From Mageeibacillus sp. UBA1243 (GTDB lineage: Bacteria; Bacillota; Clostridia; UBA1212), in assembly GCA_002308595.1 (NCBI GenBank), contig DBWH01000055.1, positions 75,765 to 82,748 of the forward strand: a DNA stretch of 6,984 nt, read 5' to 3'. Below are positions 1 through 5,410 of this stretch, one piece after another. The notes beneath the pieces were generated by a model, which was not told the origin of the DNA, did not search any database, and was given only the letters and a program-made list of their open reading frames with translations. The number at the start of each line of letters is the position of its first letter. Position 1 is the stretch's first letter. The position numbers and the translations under genes were made by a program.

Positions 1-906
1 CTTGACTGCAAAGTCTACATGGTAAAGGTTTCCTACGAGCAGAAGCCTTTCAGACGCGAAGTCATGAGAACCTACGGCGCCGACGTCACTCCTTCGCCTT
101 CTATGGAAACACAGATCGGCCAAAAGATTCTTGCCGAGTTCCCCGGAACAACGGGAAGCCTCGGATGCGCAATCTCCGAAGCCGTCGAGAAGGCAGTTAC
201 GAGCGAGGGCTACCGCTACGTTCTCGGAAGCGTTCTCAACCAGGTTCTCCTCCACCAGAGCGTCATCGGTCTTGAGACTGAAGCCGCCCTTAAGAAGTAC
301 GGCATCGAGCCGGATATCATTGTCGGCTGCGCAGGCGGCGGATCCAACCTTGGCGGTCTCATCGCTCCGTTCATGAGAGATAAGATTAAAGGCAAGAAGA
401 ACCTCAGAATCGTCGCGGTTGAGCCTGCATCCTGCCCGAGCTTCACAAGAGGCAAGTTCGCATACGACTTCGCAGACACCGGCAAGGTATGTCCTCTCGC
501 CAAGATGTACACCCTCGGCAGCGGCTTCATCCCCGCACCGAACCACGCAGGCGGCCTCCGCTACCACGGCATGAGCACCATCCTCTCGCAGCTTTACGAT
601 GACGGTCTCATGGAAGCCGTTTCGGTTCCTCAGCGCGAAGTTTTCGAGGCTGCAACCAAGTTCGCAAGAACAGAAGGCATCCTCCCCGCACCGGAGAGCG
701 CACACGCAATCAAAGTCGCCATGGACGAGGCAATCAAGTGCCGCGAGACAGGCGAGAAGAAAGTCATCGTATTCGGCCTCACAGGCACGGGATACTTCGA
801 CCTCGTAGCTTACAAGAAGTTCAACGACGGCGAGCTTGACGACTACATCCCCACAGACGAGGACCTCGCCAAGGGATTTGCCGGACTTCCGGACGTAAAC
901 CTCTGA
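1..906 (+). CDS. trpB: Tryptophan synthase beta chain, TrpB2-type (5' truncated by window)
   Basis: This PLP enzyme of the cytoplasm condenses indole with L-serine to make L-tryptophan (EC 4.2.1.20). The frame is open from base 1, so the N-terminus, including the segment carrying the PLP-binding lysine, lies upstream; 301 residues are visible, against about 420-460 for the family. Seen here: a TrpB2-like opening (KVYMVKVSYEQKP), a GADVTPSPS segment, SLGCAISEAVE, HQSVIG, the glycine-rich PLP phosphate-binding loop GGGSN (bases 334-348), and the closing GTGYFDLVAYKKF block. These blocks favour the TrpB2 subfamily over classical TrpB1. An internal ATG at 19 exists but falls inside conserved sequence and has no ribosome binding site, so it is not the start. 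No trpA follows; a strong terminator does. Family knowledge links stand-alone TrpB2 to indole salvage or a TrpA-independent role; applying that here is inference. Confidence 0.9.
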   Translation, partial: LDCKVYMVKVSYEQKPFRREVMRTYGADVTPSPSMETQIGQKILAEFPGTTGSLGCAISEAVEKAVTSEGYRYVLGSVLNQVLLHQSVIGLETEAALKKYGIEPDIIVGCAGGGSNLGGLIAPFMRDKIKGKKNLRIVAVEPASCPSFTRGKFAYDFADTGKVCPLAKMYTLGSGFIPAPNHAGGLRYHGMSTILSQLYDDGLMEAVSVPQREVFEAATKFARTEGILPAPESAHAIKVAMDEAIKCRETGEKKVIVFGLTGTGYFDLVAYKKFNDGELDDYIPTDEDLAKGFAGLPDVNL

Positions 907-941
907 CAGCTTAGCTTTTAAGAGCTAAAAAAATTACTTTC

Positions 942-985
942 AAAAAGGCCTTCGCCTCCCAACATAAAGGGGCGAAGGCCTTTTT
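942..985 (+). terminator. Strong intrinsic terminator after trpB2
   Basis: A perfect 15-bp stem pairs 942-956 with 971-985 and can extend by a G-U and a C-G pair, leaving a loop of about 10 nt. The stem core GGCCTTCGCC is GC-rich, the 5' arm starts with five A and the 3' arm ends in five T. It lies 35 nt after the trpB2 stop. The A-tract/T-tract symmetry means it could also stop transcription arriving from the opposite strand, although no minus-strand gene is seen next to it. Confidence 0.93.
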
Positions 986-990
986 CCGGT

Positions 991-1019
991 TTGACGGCAA
1001 GCCGCTTTTATGCTACCAT
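991..1019 (+). promoter_or_regulatory. Sigma-A promoter with extended -10 for the glycosidase-MBL unit
   Basis: A -35 element TTGACG (991-996) is separated by exactly 17 nt from a -10 element TACCAT (1014-1019). The -10 is preceded by TGC, an extended -10 dinucleotide with correct spacing. The promoter starts 5 nt after the trpB2 terminator and predicts a transcript start near 1025-1027, leaving a leader of about 60 nt. It argues against translation from the in-frame ATG at 1010, which would lie within the promoter and upstream of the transcript start. Confidence 0.72.
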
Positions 1020-1036
1020 TTCCGAAAAAGATGAGG

Positions 1037-1065
1037 CGCGGCGCTCTTACATTTCAGGCGCCGCG
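1037..1065 (+). promoter_or_regulatory. GC-only hairpin in the 5' leader, just upstream of the ribosome binding site
   Basis: An 8-bp all-GC stem pairs 1037-1044 (CGCGGCGC) with 1058-1065 (GCGCCGCG), with a loop of about 11-13 nt. It begins about 10 nt downstream of the predicted transcript start and ends 6 nt before the ribosome binding site. No T-run follows, so it is not an intrinsic terminator. It could protect the 5' end of the transcript or affect access to the binding site. The structure is seen in the sequence; any role is inference. Confidence 0.4.
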
Positions 1066-1067
1066 GC

Positions 1068-1075
1068 AAAAGGGG
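1068..1075 (+). promoter_or_regulatory. Ribosome binding site that fixes the glycosidase start at 1085
   Basis: AAAAGGGG lies 9 nt before the ATG at 1085. The alternative upstream ATG at 1010 has no comparable site and overlaps the promoter. This shortens the protein by 25 residues relative to the longest open frame and removes an odd basic N-terminal stretch. Confidence 0.75.
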
Positions 1076-1084
1076 ATAAACCAA

Positions 1085-2377
1085 ATGATCAAGATCGATT
1101 TTCCGGGCATCTCTCAGGCTCAGTTTGAGGACGCGTTTGCGGTTCTTGAAGAGTGCAAAGCGGTGCCATGTCTCGGCTTTGTAAACCCTTTTATGGGACC
1201 CGGAGGACAGTACGGAAACTGCTGGTGGGAGCGCGACAGCGCACTGACGCTTAACGGCTATATGTGGCTTGACAGTGATTTTGCAAGAAAAGCGCTCTAC
1301 AATTTCACGCTCGTTCAGAAGGAAAACGGCAGGATACCGCTCTGGGGACACGACACTGTCGGAGATTTCGACAGAGAGCTCAGCGCCATGCCCGTCATTT
1401 TCGACACGGCAAGGAGAATCTGCAGAAGGACTAACGACAAAGATTACGTCGGCGCTATTTACGATATGCTAAAGAGGTATTTCGGCTGGTGGACGTCGCC
1501 CGTCAAGCGTGATGAAAAGACAGGTCTCATTTGCGCAATTTTTGAAGAGAGCGACCCGTCTGACTATAAAGAACAGCTGACCTATGCGCCTGTTGACCTC
1601 AACGTGCAGGTCGCGGTCGGAGCGCTTGCCGTCGCAGAACTTGCGGACTTCCTCGGCAAGGCAGATGAGGCAGCGGAGTACCGAAACCGGTTTGAAATTC
1701 TCAAAAAGACCATAAACGACTGCCTTTGGGACGAAAAAGACGGTTTTTACTACACGATGAACGTAAGAACGGGAAAGCTCCTGAAAGAGCGCCCGTACAA
1801 CTCGGCCTTTGACACTTTCAGGGCATCAATCGCACCTTTAAACCGCCAAGGCCGCCTGCTTTCGGTCCTTCGCGACAACTCAAAGTACGGCTACCTCAAC
1901 AAGTACGGCATCACGACCGCGCCGTTTGACTCAAAAGAGTTTTGCGAGACGAAGGGCGTTTATCAGGGCTGGACGAGCTGGAGCGGAAACATCTGGACGT
2001 TCAGAAACGAGATAATCGCGGCGGGTCTTCGCGAGTCCGGACATCTCAAAGAGGCAGCGCACATTGCTTACCAAACCGTTATGACTTTTAACGGTAATTA
2101 CGCGGAATTCATCAATCCGTCGACGGGTGAGGGCCACGGGGTCAAACGCTACGGCTGGAGCGCGTCGGAGTATATTGAGCTCATTGTCGAGTACCTTTTC
2201 GGCGTCGACTACTGCGCGTGGACGGACACGGTCACGGTTAATCCGCTTATACCTAAGGAACTTTACGGTGAAACAATCCGCATTTCAGGGCTTTCAATCG
2301 GCGGAAACAGAACGGTGTCTGTAACCGTTAAATGCGCCGAAAAGCCTGAGGTCAGTTATGAAATAACGGCTGTATAA
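1085..2377 (+). CDS. (alpha/alpha)6-barrel glycoside hydrolase, GH63/MGH1/trehalase-like
   Basis: A 430-residue protein with no signal peptide or membrane segment, so probably a cytoplasmic glycosidase acting on imported oligosaccharide or a glycoside. Helix-rich segments are punctuated by blocks typical of the GH37/GH63/MGH1 six-hairpin fold: GNCWWERDSAL (44-54), IPLWGHD (84-90), EESDPSDY (154-161), GVYQGWTSWSGNIW (291-304), AEFINPSTGEGHG (340-352) and YGWSASEYIEL (356-366). By analogy with family members, D157 or D160 in the ESDPSD block is the likely general acid and E341 the likely base. The C-terminus (about 380-430, VNPLIPKEL then a short beta-rich tail) resembles the end domain common in these enzymes. 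It shares a promoter with the downstream MBL lipoprotein, 14 nt away. The substrate cannot be read from the sequence; glucoside, mannosylglycerate-like, trehalose-like or rhamnoside specificity are all open. Confidence 0.8.
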   Translation: MIKIDFPGISQAQFEDAFAVLEECKAVPCLGFVNPFMGPGGQYGNCWWERDSALTLNGYMWLDSDFARKALYNFTLVQKENGRIPLWGHDTVGDFDRELSAMPVIFDTARRICRRTNDKDYVGAIYDMLKRYFGWWTSPVKRDEKTGLICAIFEESDPSDYKEQLTYAPVDLNVQVAVGALAVAELADFLGKADEAAEYRNRFEILKKTINDCLWDEKDGFYYTMNVRTGKLLKERPYNSAFDTFRASIAPLNRQGRLLSVLRDNSKYGYLNKYGITTAPFDSKEFCETKGVYQGWTSWSGNIWTFRNEIIAAGLRESGHLKEAAHIAYQTVMTFNGNYAEFINPSTGEGHGVKRYGWSASEYIELIVEYLFGVDYCAWTDTVTVNPLIPKELYGETIRISGLSIGGNRTVSVTVKCAEKPEVSYEITAV

Positions 2378-2391
2378 GAGGGGAGAGGAAG

Positions 2392-3666
2392 ATGACAGAC
2401 AGTTTTACGTATGTTTTTCTGATTATTGCATTGGCGGTAATGCTCTTGGCGTCAATGCCTTTGCTTTCGGCGTGCGGAGGGAACGCAGAGAGAATAAGCC
2501 CCGCTTCGGGGGACGTTTCTGATGCAACCAATGCACCTGTTTCGGATACTGCAGAACCTACGGCAGAGCCGGAACCCACACCCATAAACGGCGCAGCGGC
2601 GTCTGACGGCAAGGTCGCTTTTTACCAGCTTGCCCCCGACAAGAACAGCCTCATGATGAGTTACGTCATCAAAACCGCAAACGGCAAGGTGATCGTGATC
2701 GACGGCGGCATCGACGGCCAGGGTCTTGACAGCGACCCGTACCTGCCGTCTGCAATCCGCGCAATCCTCGGGCTCGGCGAGGGCGACTATTTCGAGATCG
2801 AGGCATGGTTCCTCACGCACCACCACAAGGACCACTTCTACGAACTCGCCAAGATACTCAAAAACTACACGGCGGCGGACAACTTCAAAATCAACAACTT
2901 CTACTTCAACTTCCCCGAGGTAGGCGTCGAGTGGAAATCGTCCGCGGGCGAAAAAGACTACGACCTTGATCACGCCAAGATCCTTTACGCGGGCTTTGAC
3001 AACTACTACAGCGTTGTCCCGTTCGAGGGCATAAAGGGCGCAGATTTTGAGGCTGAACTGCTCGAAAAGCCGGCTTCAGCCGAAAACTATTACTACAACC
3101 TCATAAACGGTTGCGTTATAAACGACGCCAATATCTCCTCTGAGGGCGGCCTTTCGATCGAGTTTGACGGCGTACGGTTTGACATACTGCAGATGTGGTC
3201 GCGTACAAGCCAGAACGTGAACAGCACCTCGACGATCATCCGCATGGTGTATAAGGAACACAGCTGCCTTTTCCTTGGCGATGCCTATACGGACACTGGT
3301 TCCAAGCTGCTTAAGAAGTACAGTGCGGACGAGCTCAAATCGGAGTACGTCCAGATGAGTCACCACGGTCAGAACGGCACCGACAAGCGCTTCTACACGC
3401 AGATCGACGCGGAAAACTCAATCAGGCTCTGGCCGATACCCGTATGGGTCTGGAGCGTCGACAAGTCGGGCCCCTACAACACCTACCAGACGAGAAAGTG
3501 GGTGGGTCTTCCCGAAGACTACAGAGAGTTTGAGGAGCAGGGCCTCGGCGATACGGGCAGGGACTTCGTAACGGGTCTTTACAAGGCATTCCCCAAGAAC
3601 CCGGCAAGCGTTTCCTCATGGACCGAAGAGGTTCTGGCGGCGCAGAGGGTAGGGCTGTTTGAGTGA
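2392..3666 (+). CDS. Lipoprotein with a ComEC-like metallo-beta-lactamase domain
   Basis: A 424-residue predicted lipoprotein. A hydrophobic segment (about 8-25) ends in the lipobox L25-S26-A27-C28, so C28 should be lipidated and the rest exported and tethered outside the membrane. Residues about 30-68 are a low-complexity S/T/P/E/A linker. The MBL fold follows: VIVIDGG (100-106), metal motif H143-x-H145-x-D147-H148, a ComEC-like NxxS block (about 277-280) leading to FLGDA (294-298), and SHHG (323-326). The final 90 residues include a tryptophan-rich strand (347-354). The order NxxS / GDA / SHHG matches the MBL domain of ComEC/Rec2 proteins, but the channel domain is absent. Its start follows AGGGGAG (2379-2385), 6 nt before the ATG; no alternative start codon exists before the upstream in-frame stop at 2359. 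The signal peptide n-region has no Lys or Arg, which is unusual. A hydrolase of nucleic acid, phosphodiester or an ester bond is possible; the substrate is unknown. Confidence 0.85.
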   Translation: MTDSFTYVFLIIALAVMLLASMPLLSACGGNAERISPASGDVSDATNAPVSDTAEPTAEPEPTPINGAAASDGKVAFYQLAPDKNSLMMSYVIKTANGKVIVIDGGIDGQGLDSDPYLPSAIRAILGLGEGDYFEIEAWFLTHHHKDHFYELAKILKNYTAADNFKINNFYFNFPEVGVEWKSSAGEKDYDLDHAKILYAGFDNYYSVVPFEGIKGADFEAELLEKPASAENYYYNLINGCVINDANISSEGGLSIEFDGVRFDILQMWSRTSQNVNSTSTIIRMVYKEHSCLFLGDAYTDTGSKLLKKYSADELKSEYVQMSHHGQNGTDKRFYTQIDAENSIRLWPIPVWVWSVDKSGPYNTYQTRKWVGLPEDYREFEEQGLGDTGRDFVTGLYKAFPKNPASVSSWTEEVLAAQRVGLFE

Positions 3667-3770
3667 AAAACAGGGCGGAAGGACATTGGCGGTTTCGGCG
3701 ATTTTTGAAACCCTGACCCTGAACCTTGAAAGTTTTTTAAATGTGAACTGCGAGGGGATAAATCACAAAA
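3667..3770. other. Intergenic stretch after the MBL lipoprotein gene, no gene or clear terminator seen
   Basis: Here I see a short hairpin, GGTTTC (3691-3696) with GAAACC (3707-3712), and a tandem CCCTGA CCCTGA at 3711-3722. A run of six T at 3733-3738 has no stem directly before it. None of these makes a convincing intrinsic terminator, and no start codon with a ribosome binding site opens a frame. Transcription of the upstream unit may end here by another route or read through into rhaA. Confidence 0.5.
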
Positions 3771-3771
3771 A

Positions 3772-3812
3772 TCGGCTTTATTTTGAGCGCGCGATGTGTT
3801 AGAATAAGCCGA
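3772..3812. repeat. 7-bp inverted repeat framing the rhaA promoter
   Basis: TCGGCTT (3772-3778) is the exact reverse complement of AAGCCGA (3806-3812). The arms enclose 27 nt that contain the spacer and -10 element of the putative rhaA promoter. One arm overlaps the -35 position and the other lies at the predicted transcript start. This placement suits an operator for a repressor dimer, though a 7-bp repeat this short can occur by chance. Confidence 0.35.
3777..3805 (+). promoter_or_regulatory. Probable extended -10 promoter for rhaA
   Basis: The -10 element TAGAAT (3800-3805) is preceded by TGT (3797-3799), a correctly placed extended -10. The best -35 at 17-nt spacing is TTTATT (3777-3782), a weak match, which is tolerable with an extended -10. 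The predicted transcript starts near 3812, giving a leader of about 85 nt before the rhaA ATG. Confidence 0.55.
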
Positions 3813-3896
3813 AAGCAACGAACGCGAACCGGAGACTTATGCCTTGCGGCTTCGTCCGAATAAAATGTTTCAGTACTTTCAAAAGGAGATTTTCGC

Positions 3897-5150
3897 ATGA
3901 ACAAAATGTATGAACTGGCTAAAGCCAAATATGCCGCTTTCGGTGTTGACACTGAAGAGGCTATTAAGAAGCTTGACAACGTAGCTATCTCTCTCCACTG
4001 CTGGCAGGGCGATGACGTCACCGGATTTGACCATGACGGACCTCTCACAGGCGGTATCCAGACCACAGGTAACTACCCCGGAAAAGCAAGAACTCCCGAC
4101 GAACTCATGGCTGACCTCGATAAGGTCATCTCTCTCGTCCCCGGAAAGATCAAACTCAACCTTCACGCCTGCTACGCAATCTTCGAGCCCGGCGAGTACG
4201 TAAACAGAGACAAACTCGAGCCCAAGCACTTCTCAAAGTGGGTTAAGTTTGCAAAAGAGAGAAATATCGGTATCGATTTCAACCCCACATTCTTCTCTCA
4301 TCCGATGGTTAAGAACGGCCTCACACTCACCAGCCCTGACGAGAAAGTCAGAAAGTTCTGGATCGAGCACGGAAAAGCCTGCATCAGAATTTCCGAATAT
4401 TTCGCAAAAGAGACAGGCATCCCCTGCGTTATGAACATCTGGATCCCCGACGGATTCAAGGACGTTCCGGCAGACAGAATGGGCCCCAGAATGCGTTACA
4501 AAGATTCTCTCGACCAGATTCTCTCCGAGCCTTTCGATAAGAACCTTGTAAAGCCCACAGTTGAGTCCAAAGTTTTCGGTATCGGCGTTGAGTCGTACAC
4601 TGCAGGCTCCGCAGAGTTCACACTCTCCTATGCAGCTACACACGACGGCGTTCTCCCGCTCATGGACAACGGCCACTATCATCCGACCGAAGTTGTTTCG
4701 GACAAGATTCCGGCTCTCCTCTGCTACTATCCTGAGATCGCTCTCCACATCACACGCGGCGTCCGCTGGGATTCCGACCATGTTCTCATCTTCGACGACG
4801 AGACAAAAGAGATGGCTAAAGAGATCGTTCGCTGCGACGCACTCGGAAGAGTTTACATGGCTCTCGACTACTTCGATGCAAGCATCAACCGTGTTTCCGC
4901 ATGGACAGTCGGTGTCCGCAGCTGGGAAAAGGCTCTTCTCTCCGCTCTCTGCACACCCAACGAGGAACTGAAGAAGCTTCAGGACGAGGCAAACTTCACA
5001 AAACTCATGGTTATGTTCGAAGAGATCAAGACGCTTCCTTTCGGCGAGGTCTGGGCAGAATACCTCAGACGTCACGGGCTTGCTGACGACATCTCCTGGT
5101 TCGACGAAATCGTTAAGTACGAAAAAGAAGTTCAGTCAAAGAGAGTATAA
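3897..5150 (+). CDS. rhaA: L-rhamnose isomerase
   Basis: Cytoplasmic metal-dependent aldose-ketose isomerase converting L-rhamnose to L-rhamnulose, first step of the non-oxidative rhamnose pathway (EC 5.3.1.14). The 417 residues match the roughly 419-residue E. coli RhaA from end to end: HCWQGDDV (34-41), LTGGIQTTGNYPGKAR (50-65), NIWIPDG (180-186), VESKVFGIGVESYT (222-235), GHYHPTEV (259-266), RWDSDH (290-295) and LDYFDASINR (323-332). The expected metal ligands are all present: E223, D257, H260, H284, D292, D294 and D324, aligned from remembered E. coli RhaA motifs. The start follows AGGAG (3884-3888), 8 nt before the ATG. It appears monocistronic: its own promoter lies upstream and a terminator downstream, and no rhaB, rhaD or transporter is adjacent in the window. 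The related xylose isomerase family is ruled out by these RhaA-specific motifs. Confidence 0.97.
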   Translation: MNKMYELAKAKYAAFGVDTEEAIKKLDNVAISLHCWQGDDVTGFDHDGPLTGGIQTTGNYPGKARTPDELMADLDKVISLVPGKIKLNLHACYAIFEPGEYVNRDKLEPKHFSKWVKFAKERNIGIDFNPTFFSHPMVKNGLTLTSPDEKVRKFWIEHGKACIRISEYFAKETGIPCVMNIWIPDGFKDVPADRMGPRMRYKDSLDQILSEPFDKNLVKPTVESKVFGIGVESYTAGSAEFTLSYAATHDGVLPLMDNGHYHPTEVVSDKIPALLCYYPEIALHITRGVRWDSDHVLIFDDETKEMAKEIVRCDALGRVYMALDYFDASINRVSAWTVGVRSWEKALLSALCTPNEELKKLQDEANFTKLMVMFEEIKTLPFGEVWAEYLRRHGLADDISWFDEIVKYEKEVQSKRV

Positions 5151-5182
5151 TCCGGTTCATACTGAAATAACCAATGAAACTC

Positions 5183-5217
5183 GCGGCGCAAGGACCACAA
5201 AACCCCTGCGCCGCTTT
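5183..5217 (+). terminator. Intrinsic terminator after rhaA
   Basis: GCGGCGCA (5183-5190) pairs with TGCGCCGC (5207-5214). Two further G-C pairs follow inside after a one-base bulge, with a loop of about 11 nt. TTT follows directly, and the next 20 nt are pyrimidine-rich. It lies 33 nt after the rhaA stop. The weak T-tract lowers confidence slightly. Confidence 0.78.
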
Positions 5218-5224
5218 CCTGTTC

Positions 5225-5242
5225 TTCCCGTTTTTTCGGGAA
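5225..5242 (+). terminator. Small second hairpin behind the rhaA terminator
   Basis: TTCCCG (5225-5230) and CGGGAA (5237-5242) form a 6-bp stem closed by a loop of six T. It follows the first hairpin by 7 nt and may act as a backup terminator or 3' end stabiliser. The T-run sits in the loop rather than after the stem, so alone it is not a standard terminator. Confidence 0.4.
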
Positions 5243-5296
5243 AAGCATCATTTTAAAAACTGCTATACATATTGGCGGGGTGTTGTCTATTTCAAA

Positions 5297-5310
5297 TAAT
5301 AGCGCTTGCA
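5297..5310 (-). promoter_or_regulatory. Candidate catabolite-responsive element (cre) over the -35 of the secreted-protein promoter
   Basis: Read on the minus strand, 5310 to 5297 is TGCAAGCGCTATTA. Against the Firmicutes cre consensus TGWNANCGNTNWCA it matches 8 of the 10 informative positions and has the central AGCGCT palindrome. It overlaps the -35 hexamer of the upstream candidate promoter, where CcpA binding would repress. The consensus is established knowledge; the match is seen; binding is inference. Confidence 0.4.
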
Positions 5311-5335
5311 AACCTTTGCGCCGATATATTAAAAT
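5306..5335 (+). promoter_or_regulatory. Candidate sigma-A promoter P1 for the secreted protein
   Basis: TTGCAA (5306-5311), an 18-nt spacer and TAAAAT (5330-5335), which is five of six to consensus. The predicted start near 5342 leaves a leader of about 70 nt. Confidence 0.5.
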
Positions 5336-5353
5336 GGACTCAATTAAAATTTT

Positions 5354-5381
5354 TTGTGCCGGAACTGTCACAGATTATATT
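5354..5381 (+). promoter_or_regulatory. Alternative promoter P2 for the secreted protein
   Basis: TTGTGC (5354-5359), a 16-nt spacer and TATATT (5376-5381), giving a start near 5388 and a short leader. The region is AT-rich, so chance matches are likely. P1 and P2 may both work or only one may be real. Confidence 0.35.
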
Positions 5382-5410
5382 CAGTAATAGTTCTTCGGAA
5401 GGAGGAGTAT

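Noticed and set aside
2452..2973. A 173-codon minus-strand open frame opposite the MBL lipoprotein gene
   Set aside because: The translation is a low-complexity Val/Arg/Glu mixture, the mirror of biased codons in the sense gene. No promoter or ribosome binding site was seen.
3691..3740. Possible terminator after the MBL lipoprotein gene
   Set aside because: The only stem is 6 bp with a 10-nt loop, and the T-run at 3733-3738 is 20 nt further on with no stem next to it.
3726..3896. Distant pairing of TTGAAAGT with ACTTTCAA in the rhaA upstream region, and a possible riboswitch in the 85-nt leader
   Set aside because: The 8-nt arms are about 145 nt apart and AT-rich, so chance is likely. The leader shows no recognisable riboswitch core or terminator/antiterminator pair.
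3579..4066. Minus-strand open frames spanning the rhaA upstream region
   Set aside because: They cross the rhaA promoter and ribosome binding site, overlap the start of rhaA and show no family-like sequence.
4233..5075. A 280-codon open frame on the minus strand opposite rhaA
   Set aside because: It lies wholly within a certain rhaA gene, its translation is rich in Cys, Val and Glu with no recognisable domain, and no ribosome binding site or promoter supports it. It follows from the codon bias of rhaA.
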